This document shows positions 1-11,301 of a stretch of 64,000 nucleotides of DNA, piece by piece. The notes beneath the pieces were generated by a model. The model was not told the DNA's origin and made no database searches. It saw nothing but the letters and a program-made list of their open reading frames with translations. Origin of the DNA: Ostrinia nubilalis (Eukaryota; Arthropoda; Insecta; Lepidoptera; Crambidae). Where the stretch lies: assembly GCF_963855985.1 (NCBI RefSeq), contig NC_087095.1, positions 3,544,001 to 3,608,000 on the forward strand, read 5' to 3'. Made by a program: the position numbers and the translations under genes. Numbering within the stretch: the first letter of the stretch is position 1; every line of letters begins with the position of its first letter.

Positions 1-3000
1 ATTCAGTATAAGATGACAGTTTGATAAAATAAAAATATAAAATTACATAGGTACTACAAAATATTAACAAAAATAAATACGTAAAATAAATAATTATTTG
101 ATATTATAAATTCGTTGTACAATTTTAGCCAGACTACGAGGTTATCGTAGCAACGATGTCGTAGTAGCGTCGTAGTCGCATGACTACGATGGACTTCGTA
201 GTCAATTTAGAGCAATTTCTATGACTTTCTGCTACAATTCTCACCTATTGATAGTAAGTAACTATTTATTGTTTGTCACTGTATGTTTTGATTAAGTATA
301 GAGGACATTGTCAGAAACGGCCTCAGATTCCTGGGCACAGCAGTAAAGTATCAAAATTGATCTCTTACTTTTTGAATACATAAATATTAATTAGATTGTA
401 ATGGACACTTGAGGATTAGAAAATGAAATAATAAAAGTCTTTTATATGTATTCCATAATACTATGACGACATCCGGACATTTTAGGGCGTGGCCTGCTCC
501 ATATCCTATGAAGTTCCATAATTTGTGTCGATAAAATCTATGTAAAATCGGCACAAGGCAATGCCGTACTTCATTGTTAGGAATCCACGTAATAGTGATG
601 TTGATTGCGGTCATCATAGACAATAAGATACCGATCTTGTAAATAAAATAAATCGTCCAAATTGCTACAGTATGACTAGATTTTAATTAAAAGTTAAAAA
701 TATATTGCACGATACTACAAGAAGCTATCTAATGTGTCCAACTGGTCTAAAAGGTCATGAATAAAATAAAAAGAATTGTGATCATAATACTGATATTGAC
801 AATGACATAAATATAGGATCATCTTTAATATATCTGTAACAGTTTCAAAATCCGATGAAAAATCCAATGCCGCTTAAAGTGAGAGAAATGTCTAAAGTTC
901 TAATAGAATTGAAAGTTTTATTCACTCAAAATGCTTATAACAATAATTGGTAATACATTTCAAATATTAAGTACCTACCTTTATAATGTATCGATAGAAC
1001 CAAAATGATGTCCTCTCAGTTTGGAAAGGGAAAACCCAGGATTGGGGGAGCGCTCCAGGCAATTTTCAGAACATTTCATAGGTGGTAGTAAATAATATTT
1101 ATTTTATTATTAAAATTGAATATTTTGATATTGATAAAATTGAATATACCTTTCGATTCAAATACCGAATATTTTTCAATCGATAAAAATTATCGAGAAT
1201 TGTTAATAATATTCAATTAAAAGTTGTTCAATCCCTAGTCATGCATAGACTAAGACGGTAACCATGGAGATAGTTAGTTTGGTAAGTCACGTGTTAAATG
1301 TCAAGAGTGGAAAGTAAACATAGGATTCATGTTATTTATTTACGTGCAAAATGTAAGTAAGTAAATGATAAAAGTGGAACGCCGAGCTATTTCCAAAACC
1401 CGTCCAATATTATAATACAATTTGGCTGCGACAACTACAATACAGAACATCTCCCAAATCGATGTGCATACAATATTATAATACAATACTAGTAAGTAAG
1501 AGGTTATGACAACAATATTGCTTTCAATAAGTTTATAGAATTGGTCCGCCAGGAATAATTGTTCTTACATAAAGATTTGTGTCATTTAGAACCTAGAAAG
1601 TATTTTTTCGGCACTGTTGATCTAACGGCGAACAATGTATGGAGAACGAACATTGTCCTTTAAATGAATATTTTTACACCAGGAATATATCGTTTCTTAT
1701 TCTTAAAGTAAGTTTAAAACCATCTCTAAATTCAACATTTTTATCACCACACCACAGTAAAAGCTTCATAGTACAAAACTAAATGTTGCAGTATGTAAAA
1801 TTGTGGTAGGTTGAGTACTTGAGTGCCGTGGACCACGTAATTTCTCACAGCACACGCGACAGAAACTACACGGAATATCGGAAATGTCGTTACCAATGAG
1901 GGCACGCTGATTGGGCGACCCTTTTCGGGCGTTGGGATCCAGTGCCCGTGTTGCACTTGATTGCCTTTAGAAATGTGCTGGCATTTGCCCGTGGTTTCGT
2001 TTGCGTGACATTCCGTTGGTCTTAGGACCAGCTAGAAAGAGTGTGTGACTTACTTGGCACTTATCGTTGTAATTTGGCCAAATGATGTTATAAATTATAA
2101 CTTATATCTTAAACAACAATAATAAAGTTTCAACAAATTGCACCCATTTTATTCGCGAGTACTCACTTGAAGGACTATACGTACTCATCCTCACAAACAT
2201 TTACATTTATAATGTTATAATTCTGCTTAATTAGAGTAAAGATGCTACCGATGCAGCAGTAAGCATCAAATTGAATTAGCATCTTTAAAAACGATAACTT
2301 TGGTAACTATTATGTACTTTCTTTAAAGTAATGAAAGACCGTATTCTAGTTTAATAGTGGTTAAAAATAATTTAAGAACTTACTTTATTTATTTTAACTA
2401 TTCAGTGTCGAGTTCGACGCTTTTAACTTCATAAGCTCGGCTGTAAACTAAACAAAAACAACCAAAGCTGCTAAGTTTAGCCACTTACTAAACATTGGTC
2501 TAAATATTGTAAAATAAACTCGGCATAGTCGGCTTACCACTTTACCTTCAAGTAAACCTAAAGGTAAAGACTTAAGAACTAAATCTGATGTTATTTTTCG
2601 GTTTTGGCATAACTTTATAAAAACAAAATAACCATCAGTCGATTAGGTTGTTTTCGCATATTCCACGCATTACATTAAAATAATATAATAATTGTATGAA
2701 AAGGTCACTTCTTGCCCGCGTTCATGATGAAATCGTCAAAATATCAAAGACACCTAAGTTTTTTAAATGAATTTGTAGGTATATTGGATCTAAACTAAAA
2801 TAGTTGTATTTGAGCAATAGAAACAATCCTATTTGCTTGATCACCTACCAATGAATCATTCTGTATTAGATCAACGATATCCTTAATCTGTGAACGTACA
2901 TAATTCACTGGAATGTCCTATCTGGTTCCCTCATGTATCAGATAAAATTAATTGCCCTTCCGGACTCCACCTGAACCAAACAAAGGTTATCAAATGACTA

Positions 3001-3925
3001 CAAAAGCTTACAAACCTCCCGTAGGTTTAATAGGGTAAGATCATAAAAAGCTAATTAAACCTTGGAATAAACAATTAACTACTAGAATTGATTAGTTATT
3101 TTGATAACTGTGCAATCAAATTGTTTAATAACGAACTAGTATTTCCTGTAAAAAGTGTTTTTCCTTTTGCGAACCTAATCATATCGATGTATGTTATCAA
3201 GTTAAATACTTACTCATACTTCAAGTTTTAAGATCAAAGAGAGAGAAATAGAGAACCCAAAAATAACTAAGATTTCACAAAATTTTTATTGTAGTAGCAA
3301 GCAGTGTTAAATTTTATTTATTCTCTCGTATTTGCATATAATCATATTGTGCTCCTTTGAATAAGTGCATAAAAAATAAGTGCACAATGCTGCATCTATA
3401 TTATCACGTAATTCTACAATTATGGCTTTTATTATTTTAGAAAAGCAAATGCTGTATTTGTATGCTAACTGTAATTGCTAAGCTCCTTTCTTAGTTTTGA
3501 TCTACTCGTCTCATATTTGTAAAATAACGACAATATTTACCAGTATTGCCAATATAGTGCCTTGAGATAATCAATGAAGACGTTAGCAGACACGTTGGTA
3601 TTTTTGAAGTGGCAATAGGGTAGTTAATATTCATGGCAATAAAACTGTTTTAGAGCTGTCAAACCGCGTCTCCCATAAAACTCAACAAAATTGTTTTTGA
3701 TCGTAGGTATTATGCAACAATGTCACGGGTAGGATAGTTCAGTGTATTGGGTCTATAACCCTACATAAAAGGCACCCACTGAAAATCAGTGTTTTGGCAG
3801 TTACACTGTCAAGATGTTACCGAGTGTGTGACCTTTTTTGGCAACTTCGTTTCATTTTTTTTGTGCTATGTCTTTTGTTGCCTAAGTTTGTTTCCAATAT
3901 AAAATTTTCTTTATTTCTTTCTTAT
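1..3925. other. Non-coding stretch without recognised genes
   Basis: AT-rich sequence with only short, low-complexity reading frames that I regard as chance. Apart from the cluster of CGTAG/CTACG motifs at 131-205, I recognise no repeat ends, no transposon protein and no splice-flanked coding exon here. Confidence 0.6.
131..205. repeat. Cluster of CGTAG/CTACG motifs
   Basis: Six occurrences of TACG or its complement CGTA fall within about 75 bases, alternating in orientation. The surrounding sequence is AT-rich, so this density of CpG-containing pentamers is not background. A similar cluster lies at 60408-60480. Family unknown. Confidence 0.45.
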
Positions 3926-4086
3926 AACAAAGACCATAGGACGTCCACTGCTGAACATAGGCCTCCCCTAATGCTTTCCACGTTGATCAATTGGTAGAGG
4001 CATTAGCATTAGATTGGCATTAGGGGAGGCCTATGTTCAGCAGTGGACGTCCTATGGCTGAAATGATGATGATGAACAAAGACCAT
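3926..4086 (+). mobile_element. Short RTE LINE insertion with 5' inversion, 12-bp TSD
   Basis: The insert at 3938-4074 is flanked by identical 12-bp direct repeats (AACAAAGACCAT) at 3926-3937 and 4075-4086. The right part reads in sense as the 3' end of the RTE family (the CAGCAGTGGACGTCCTATGG region, the terminal GGCTGA and a (GAT)n tail). The left part is the same 3' end in antisense, extending a little further upstream. The copy is therefore 5'-inverted and partly duplicated, as expected from twin-primed reverse transcription. No coding capacity remains. Confidence 0.85.
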
Positions 4087-4957
4087 TGCTATTTACAGTA
4101 AAGCATTTTTCCACGCCGTAGTATCAACTACCAAATTATACTTTCCCACAATGCTGACGTGTGGGATTGTCAGCAGGAGTTACTGATTAGCGCAGTTCCC
4201 CGTACTTGGGCTTTGTGCAATCAGCAGCAGATTCAGCTGACAAGCATCCCTTGCGAACAACGCTTGCTTTGGTATTTTTTGTTTGTGGGATATCCAAACT
4301 AGTGCATGTAAAGGCTGATATGTTTGCTGTACTCGTATATCCAAGTTGGTGCATGTAAAGGCTGAAATGTTTACTGTACTCGTATTTGAATATGCGAATA
4401 CTAATTTTGTGCTATAGTAACTCTATCAGCTATTATGTTTTCACACCTAAACCGCTAAACAAAATTATTGGTTTTTATTTCGGTGGAGGTTACAATAATT
4501 AATTGTAAAAAATCTACTAGTGACTTCAACAGCTTTCAACCATTTACTACAAGGGTTTGTAAAAAAAATACACACGGTTCTAGCAATAGATTTTAATAAT
4601 GCATACCTATTGCATTTATTTCTAAACAAACTGATGACTAATGTGAACATAAATTGAGACAAGAATTCAAACATTTTTCTCTATTTTGTAATATTATCTT
4701 GTATTTTACTATCCAACCTTTAATTTCAAGATAACTTTGCAGAAAACGTTCAGATTTTATTATCTTTCTATTACAGCTGTGTAACGAAGAACGACTGAGC
4801 GATATCATTTCAACAATTAATATTGACTCGAACTCACGTGTGGATATAGCGTATTTAGACTCGGGTTTTTGTTTGATATTCAAATTACAAATCTCAAATT
4901 TTCAATTAAATTTATAGAGCCCTATACCTACGAGTATATGCAGTTATAATTCGGGTC
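4087..4957. other. Unannotated AT-rich gap
   Basis: Two near-repeats of about 30 bases (a CAAACTAGTGCATGTAAAGG-like stretch at about 4296 and 4343) are the only structure I see. Reading frames here are short and AT-rich without recognisable motifs. Confidence 0.5.
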
Positions 4958-5081
4958 TTAGGCTGAGTTGCACAACCTAACTTTAACGGTAACTATGACG
5001 ATAACCGGTGCTTTTTGTATGGAGTTTTACAGGTTTTTGACGTTTGTCAAAGTTAAAGTAAGATGGTGCAACCCACCCTTA
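4958..5081. mobile_element. Tourist-like (Harbinger-type) MITE, copy 1
   Basis: The element is 118 bp between TTA direct repeats at 4958-4960 and 5079-5081. It starts GGCTGAGTTGCAC and ends with the inverted form (GTGCAACCCACCC). It contains the family's internal TGACGTTTGTCAAAGTTAAAG. The 3-bp TWA target duplication is the hallmark of PIF/Harbinger elements. It is non-coding and depends on a transposase supplied elsewhere. Confidence 0.85.
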
Positions 5082-6477
5082 GTTAGGTCTATACTGTGTT
5101 AGACTCAACACCATTATTTATTTTGAGATTTTTTTCATCCATTCAAAGTCAAATAAATGAAATATGTGGGACATAAGTCCTTACAATCAATTTATAAAAG
5201 CCAATGTCTGTAAGAATGTTGAATTAAACATGTAATGTTCTTTACAATTAATTACCGTAATGCCCTCGTTCAGTAATCCAATAAATCATTTTCTCATTTG
5301 GGCGTGCGTTATTGTCTCCATATTAAAACGGGGAATAATCTCGGAAGACTTACGGAATTAGGAACGCCTTCCCTTCGGTATTCCTCTAGACTTATTTATT
5401 ATCTCATTCCAGAATAATAATATGTGGTTGAATACCAGAATGCCAAGGGCCGTAACGTGCTCTCTGCGTCACGGCCTCAGTGTGTAGATACCATTTTAGT
5501 GATGTCGTAATTCATAATTACGTTTAAGTTTTGTTCTTTTGTTTATTTTGAAACACAATTAGTCTTTTTTTTCTATTTTTTATGTGAGATTTCGTATCTG
5601 GTTAGTACGGTCTACATTCTAAATAGACTTAAGGATAATTTCACAAAACACAATCAGCCTAAGCCGCAGGCTAAAACAAAATGTTAATTAAACCAAATTA
5701 GGTATAGAAAATAACAGTCGTAAACCTATTAACAGCTGTTTACCTACACTAATGCTATAAATAAGTTAATTATTCAACCTGTGTAACTATAATTAATTAC
5801 GTACGTTCCAATGAAAGGTTTTTAACGGCCTCTTAGAAACTTATGGCCAGTGTTTAAGCATTGTTTAGCAATATATTTTCAATAATATGGACGAGAAGAT
5901 TCATAGGCACTGGAGCGTCTATTCAGAATACATTCCAAAGAAGGTCCGCTATGAGCAGGGAATTTCATAATGATCTTTATTTATAGTTCTAATAACAACC
6001 CATGCGAGATAACCTTAGGGCAACGTTATAATCTACAAGGTTGCCAGCTTTAAGGGCATTGTCCTTTTTGATGTACTATTAGAAGAACACGAAGAAAATC
6101 CACTTTAATGAACGAGTAAACTAAGAAAGCAGAGACAGTCGTAAACTAAGTTAATACCTGTCGTTGGAACAAAGCTTCGAAAACTCTTATATTTTGAGAG
6201 ATTCGACAAATAGTGCTGTGTTTTATTTGCTTCTGTACAAACTACGGGCTTGACTTACTACTCGCGAGGGTGCAGGTGCATTTACTTTAATTAAAACTTA
6301 ACCTTTCTAATAAGAAAAATAATCAAAAAAAGATCTAAGTAGATTAGTGTGTGATGAGATAAACTAGTGTTTGTCATTTCTAGTCTTAATGTTATTTCGG
6401 TGTGATGAAAACATACCAAATCAAGTTTCAGTTAATAACACAGTCATATTTTATTTTATTTTTGGAAGTAGGTAGGC
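5082..6477. other. Unannotated AT-rich gap
   Basis: No coding region or recognisable mobile-element end was found in this stretch. Confidence 0.5.
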
Positions 6478-6600
6478 ATTTAAAAAGTAACACGTCCCAG
6501 TAGCGTATTAATCCTACCACTGCTACGGGACAATAAATGGGCCAGTGTTGAGAAGAAGCAGTGCAAGAAACTCAGCACTATTACGTTACTATGAGTTAAG
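6478..6600. repeat. Probable LINE 3'-region fragment
   Basis: The segment around GGGCCAGTGTTGAGAAGAAG and GCAAGAAACTCAGCA resembles a dispersed lepidopteran LINE 3'-untranslated sequence, and a related GCTGAGAAGAA stretch occurs near 20680. Assignment rests on family memory, so it is tentative. Confidence 0.35.
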
Positions 6601-6720
6601 ACTTTATCCTAAGTAAAATTACATAAAAAATAATGTGGTGTTTTATTAGGTGTTGTTTTGCAATAAAAATTCTTAGTTTCAATGTCTGTTCGTGCGCCGT
6701 GGAATCCCCTATTATATTTT

Positions 6721-6985
6721 CAACCGACTTCAAAAAAGGAGGAGGTTCTCAATTCGACCCGTATGTTTTTTTTTTCTATGTTTGTTACGCGATAACTCCG
6801 CCAATTATGAACCGATTTGAACAAATCTTTTTTCTGCGTATAGGTAATACCTCAAGGGTGGTCCCATTTAAATTTAATAATAGAAAAAACAATCCCCAAG
6901 GGTGGAAAATTGGGGATGAACTTTTTTATACGCAATATTTTCAATTTTTAGTTTTTTTTTGTGTTCACGCATTTGAAGTCGGTTT
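6721..6985. mobile_element. Short TIR element, AACCGACTTCAAA family
   Basis: The element starts CAACCGACTTCAAAAAAGGA and ends with the inverse (TTTGAAGTCGGTTT). It is about 265 bp and non-coding; the 123-codon frame across it is a by-product. The interior (GGGTGGAAAATTGGGGATGA and neighbours) recurs in opposite orientation at 11561-11760 inside the larger relative at 11302-11814. The superfamily is not assigned because no clear TSD is visible. Confidence 0.65.
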
Positions 6986-8216
6986 AATTTTTTTAAAAAG
7001 TTAATTACTTATCGTGACGAAAAGACGTGATTGGTAATTAGGGTTCCGTTTTTAGTTCTCTGTGTTGTGTGAAATCTGAAAAGTGAAGGAATTTGTCATA
7101 AACCTAAGGCAGTGCAATAAACATTGCTTCTAGTTCGGGATATAACAGAATCCGACAAAGCCTTCAAAATCCAGTACGATTGGATTGGTGCCAACCAGTG
7201 CTGCAGAGTTTCAAATTCGATCTAGTTTATTTATTGTGTTGCGGGATCCTGTACGTTTATTAAATTTATTTTAGAAACAAGCCATAAGATAAACTTTTGG
7301 CAAATTTTGTTCGAACTACGAGAATGCTATTTAGTTTATTACTAGCTCTAATACTAGATGTATTCTGTGCTACTAGTAAAAAATCTTATGGGATAAGTCC
7401 ATAAGCCTTTTTGTCTTTCTCTTCATGTCAAGGTTCGATTTAGATGATACTTTGTAGTTTGCAGGATTAAAATCATAGGGACTGTCACCATTTTAGAGTG
7501 TGGTGACTCATAATATGACTTATGTAACCCACCAGGTATTAGTACTAAGAACATATAAATATAATTATTCCATATTGTGAGGTTCTTTTCAGAATCGAAT
7601 CCAGGACTAAGTATTTGGATTCATTTTTGTAATTGTAAGTATTGAGGTGGCTATCTGCCTTATGCTTTTATCATTCAAATCTTCTCACTTTCCGATCCCC
7701 AGAATATTAATTAAAGTTGAACTGACTACGTTCACTGTCAGAAATTAATAACGTGGAAAGTGGTAAGTTCTGAGCAGCAGAAATAATTCGGATCCCCTGG
7801 GCATGCTGCGGCAGACTTTAAAGATAAATTGGCAACTGTTACGTTGGAGTTGCCGTAAAATATAAAATCGCTTCTCTAAAATGTATCGCCAAAGTTTTAA
7901 CGTTTTGTAGTTACTTGTTGATTGATTGAGACGTATTGGCGAATAAGTTCTCAGTTATTTTAGAAAATGATTGTGCTGAGAATGATGCGAAATATTTCTT
8001 CGAATAATATTTTTGGTGTATTGTCTTCAAGTATGTAGAGTAATATCAACAAGGCACATAAGAATAATTGAGAGACTGTAACGTAGTGATATGTAAAATA
8101 CAAGAACATTTACTTTCTATTCTCGTTTATTCGATTGTAGAGACTATAGTTGCTTTATCTAGCAACAAAATTGAGACGAAGATAATATCAATATCTAATT
8201 GATAATATTATAAATA
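6986..8216. other. Unannotated AT-rich gap
   Basis: No supported gene or repeat boundary. A GGGTTCCGTTTTTAG stretch near 7040 resembles a dispersed short hairpin motif also present near 59940, but it is too short to call. Confidence 0.5.
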
Positions 8217-8272
8217 GTCCAGTTTTATCGTCGGAAATCAATTGTACTTGATTTCCGACGATAAAACTGGAC
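8217..8272. repeat. Perfect 25-bp inverted repeat with 6-nt loop
   Basis: Bases 8217-8241 are the exact reverse complement of 8248-8272, separated by TTGTAC. The right arm begins TTGATTTCCGACGATAAAAC. A perfect 25-bp stem is too long to be chance. It could be a foldback remnant, a very young MITE or a small-RNA hairpin; nothing in the flanks decides this. Confidence 0.9.
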
Positions 8273-8379
8273 AAGACTTGTGTTTTGATTACCATTTATG
8301 TAAGTTATTTATTATAGGTACCTATTTAAAAATTCCAAATCGAATTAATTTCTTATCAGTGTTCCCAAGTCTCCGCGAC

Positions 8380-8450
8380 TTTTTTTTTTTTTTTTTTTTT
8401 TTATCCACAACGAGGAAGCTCTTGACGACTTCTATTTTAAATTACTCGTA
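8380..8450 (-). mobile_element. Short LINE 3' end with poly(A) (antisense poly-T)
   Basis: A run of about 22 T at 8381-8402 is followed by TATCCACAACGAGGAAGCTC, which I recognise as the antisense 3' terminus of a poly(A)-tailed non-LTR retrotransposon. It is heavily 5'-truncated. No TSD was identified, so the left limit is uncertain. Confidence 0.45.
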
Positions 8451-9238
8451 ATTACAAACAAACAAGAATTACCTAATTACCATTTACAAATTCATGATAA
8501 GTTCATGAACTTGAAAATAAAGTTAAAATTTTCGACGAATTTTCCTTGTAATTAATTATTTGAATAACTAATTGCTATCATCTGGTACACAAGTATGTAA
8601 TTAACTCCAAACTCAAACTCATCCTTTCATGGGAAAATTATTAGAATACACGTGTCACATGTTTGTGTGTATTTGACAAAGTTATTTGAACTCAACTGTA
8701 GTACTTAACCAAGATAATTTATGGTCTCTTTTTGACACAAAAAAGGCCAACTTCATGAAAATGCATTTATGAAGTTAAGGCAAAGACCTTCATTTGAATT
8801 CCTAATGATTCGGTTTAAAAAGTTCGCCCTTGTCGGGTGAATTAGAAAATCACTGATTAGACTCAGTAATTTTTACGATTTTTGCTGGAAACTGGGGATT
8901 TTTGCGCTACCTACGAGTGCTACTTGACTTTAAAAGTGTCAATTGATCAGAAAAATGTGTGAAAGTTTTGTGAAAGATATCGATGGAGTAATAACTCTTA
9001 GAAGTTTGGCTTATTAAGAAAGTTGAAGTGTGAATAAAGATATTGAAAATAGTCAACGGAGCGAAATAAGACGGTAGACGCTCACTTTTTTTTCTATAGA
9101 AAGACGAATATCTACTTATTGTTCTATGTAAAGATGCCATAGAAGACTTACGACTTTGAAGAAGCTTAATGAATTGCATTTGTTTTTGCTAATTAATGAT
9201 CAGTCTCAGCCGTGTAGTTAGATAAAGAATTATCTGAC
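8451..9238. other. Unannotated AT-rich gap
   Basis: A 90-codon minus frame at 8907-9179 lacks any recognisable motif and is probably chance. No repeat ends were identified. Confidence 0.45.
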
Positions 9239-9358
9239 TTAGGCTTAGTTGCACCACCTTAATTAAACCGTAACTGTAATCATAACTGGTGTTTTGTATG
9301 GAGTTTGATAGACTTTTGACGTTAATGTTAAAGTAAGATGGTGCGGTGCACCCCACCC
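9239..9358. mobile_element. Tourist-like MITE, degraded copy
   Basis: The left end (TTA then GGCTTAGTTGCACCACC) and interior match the Harbinger-type MITE family of this window. The right end is rearranged (GATGGTGCGGTGCACCCC), so the second TSD cannot be read. Confidence 0.7.
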
Positions 9359-9546
9359 CAGCCAACGTTATAAAACGAATAAATTTTCCTGTTTACCTCA
9401 TCTGTCCATGATTGTAATTGAATCTAGGGCCCGAAGGTCAAGATTATTTTCAGCCTCACATATTTTACACGTGTATCAACTTACATTCCTCTGACACCCG
9501 TGAAACGTTTATTAATAACCGATGTAATAACGTTTAATATAAGAAA

Positions 9547-9732
9547 ATGAGCTTACGTCAGGAAGACATAATTGGATCGCCGCAAACTCAATATTGTGTC
9601 GCCGCCACGAAAACAATATTAACTGGCGCTGCACCGGAGAGTTTTATAGCACCGTTAGGTTTTACCTTCGAAATTCATTTTAGCAAGGACCAAGTTTCAG
9701 AACTTAAAGCTTGCTTAGCTAAAAGATATTAG
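9547..9732 (+). CDS. Small ORF of unknown function (61 aa)
   Basis: A 61-codon reading frame runs from ATG to TAG. Its codon composition (GCC GCC, GGC GCT, CCG GAG, ACC TTC) is richer in GC and more gene-like than the surrounding AT-rich DNA. The predicted peptide is mixed polar/hydrophobic and ends LKACLAKRY. I do not recognise a domain, signal peptide or membrane segment. There is no upstream TATA element or splice signal that I trust. It could be a real micro-protein, a gene exon extended by chance, or a fragment of an unrecognised retroelement. It is listed because it stands out compositionally. Confidence 0.25.
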   Translation: MSLRQEDIIGSPQTQYCVAATKTILTGAAPESFIAPLGFTFEIHFSKDQVSELKACLAKRY

Positions 9733-9915
9733 GTCGATGACACAATATCAACAATCAACACATCTTGATGAACACATTAGACCTTCTATTTGTTTATATC
9801 AATCGGCAGACAGTGGTGACTGAGTATGTTGAGGCGCTTGTTCTCAGCACTTGGCAAATGTTGGTCTCGAAGCACTGGTAGAGTAAGTATAGATTATGAG
9901 ACATATCTACTATAT

Positions 9916-10062
9916 AAAATTTTTATAAAAAAAAATAAAACCGACTCCAAAAAACCTACACTAAAACGTAGAAAAATAATTACTAATTACCTACTTATTT
10001 ATTAGGACGAATTATTAATATTTATGTAGGTATACCATGATTGATACTTCTGGAGTCGGTGC
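9916..10062. repeat. Left arm of a ~147-bp foldback element
   Basis: This segment is the near-exact reverse complement of 11139-11286, with one substitution near the loop side and a homopolymer length difference near the outer end. Both arms contain AAACCGACTCCAAAAAACC at the outer side and GGAGTCGGTGC at the loop side. Without the inserted LINE the two arms would be separated by only about 29 bases, so the original element was a long hairpin. Confidence 0.85.
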
Positions 10063-10076
10063 CAAGATTATGAAAC

Positions 10077-11138
10077 ATGTAAAGTTTGCCTTTTTTTTTT
10101 TTTTTTTTTTTTAGGTGGTAAAAATGCATTGAGTTGCATACCCGCCGCTGTGGTAAGGCGACGGGTTATGTGGGACTCTCCCCTCCTGAAGGGAGGGGCC
10201 TACCCACTAAAAATCCACCAATCTCCGTCTGATTGAGCAGAGGTAGGAGCCGGTGTAGCTGGGCCTTATCCCGACCTATCCAACCAATGCTCAAGTAGTC
10301 CGCATAAATGTGCAGACTCCGTCTCTACCACATCCATCTTTTAACAGTGGCGGCTTGCTGGTCCGCCACCGACCACTCGGAGATAAATTTACACGCTATA
10401 TACATTTAACTTTATATTTACAAGAATGTACATTTGTGCAAGTATCTATCTACATATTTACAAAAAATAGTTGAGACCAGCGGAAAGGTGTAAAAGGCCT
10501 ATCCACTGATGCTCCGTAGAACCTTAACTCTATGACTATGACTAGCGTTGACTAGTGTCAGAGACGGTTAGCAAAAGCACGCCGCCTCCGACCAGCTCTT
10601 CGGCGGCGTATGGGATCTGAGAGAGGATCGTTTTCCCGTTCCCTTTCAGCCGCTTCTTTGGCATTGATTACTTCTTCACAGAAGTTTTTAAATGCGTCCC
10701 AGCCTGCTTCGCTACTGACCATGGCCCTAACCACAGCCGGCAGCGTTAGGTCAAATCCGATGGTGGTGCACAGTGTTGTTCTATGCGCTGTCCAAGCCTG
10801 GCACTCTTCCAGAGTGTGTTGCGCCGTGTCTTCGGTGCAGTCACAGTGATGACAAGCAGTAGCTGTCTCACGACCAATATCGTGCAGGTATTTACCGAAG
10901 CAGCCATGTCCGGTCAATACCTGCACCATGCGGTACGTGAGCGAACCACTGCTCCTTTCCACCCATTGTCGCAGGCAAGGCTGCAGGGCGGCGACTGTTC
11001 GGTGCCCAGCACTGGGCTCCTCTAGCCACTCTGCCCACTCCTCCAATATCAAGTCACGGGCCTCCTCTCGCCAGTACTCGATTTCACGAGGTGCCGGAGG
11101 GTTTCCACTGCGTCTGGCGGCAGATGTAAAGTTTGCCT
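10077..11138 (-). mobile_element. 5'-truncated LINE with 15-bp TSD and poly(A)
   Basis: The insertion lies on the minus strand. Its poly(A) appears as a T22 run at 10091-10112, and its truncated 5' end is at 11123. Identical 15-bp direct repeats (ATGTAAAGTTTGCCT) lie at 10077-10091 and 11124-11138. It has landed in the loop of the foldback element. The encoded protein (see the CDS at 10558-11123) marks it as a non-LTR retrotransposon of the R1/Jockey group. Confidence 0.9.
10558..11123 (-). CDS. C-terminal part of R1/Jockey-type LINE reverse transcriptase ORF
   Basis: The open frame encodes the C-terminal tail of a non-LTR retrotransposon polyprotein. The visible signature is LTYRMVQVLTGHGCFGKYLH followed by a CCHC-like zinc knuckle (CHHCDC, then HTLEECQAW), typical of the region after the reverse transcriptase domain in R1- and Jockey-group elements. 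The polymerase core and endonuclease are absent because the copy is 5'-truncated. The frame formally continues to an ATG at 11160, but those first residues come from the TSD and foldback arm and are not LINE protein. The C-terminus is very basic (RRRRAGRRRRAF). The frame is undisturbed to its stop, which suggests a recent insertion. It cannot be functional. Confidence 0.85.
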
Positions 11139-11286
11139 GCACCGACTCCAAAAGTATCAATCATGGTATACCTACATAAATATTAATAATTCGTCCTAAT
11201 AAATAAGTAGGTAATTAGTAATTATTTTTCTACGTTTTAGTGTAGGTTTTTTGGAGTCGGTTTTATTTTTTTTTTATAAAATTTTA
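11139..11286. repeat. Right arm of the foldback element
   Basis: Inverse partner of 9916-10062, displaced from it by the LINE insertion. Confidence 0.85.
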
Positions 11287-11301
11287 CTTATTTCTTGCTT
11301 T

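Noticed and set aside
6633..7004. 123-aa ORF
   Set aside because: It runs across a non-coding TIR element and poly(T); the same frame recurs in the 11571-11885 copy only because the repeat is shared.
10610..11179. Three plus-strand ORFs of about 80 codons
   Set aside because: They lie opposite the LINE protein on the minus strand and have no motifs of their own.
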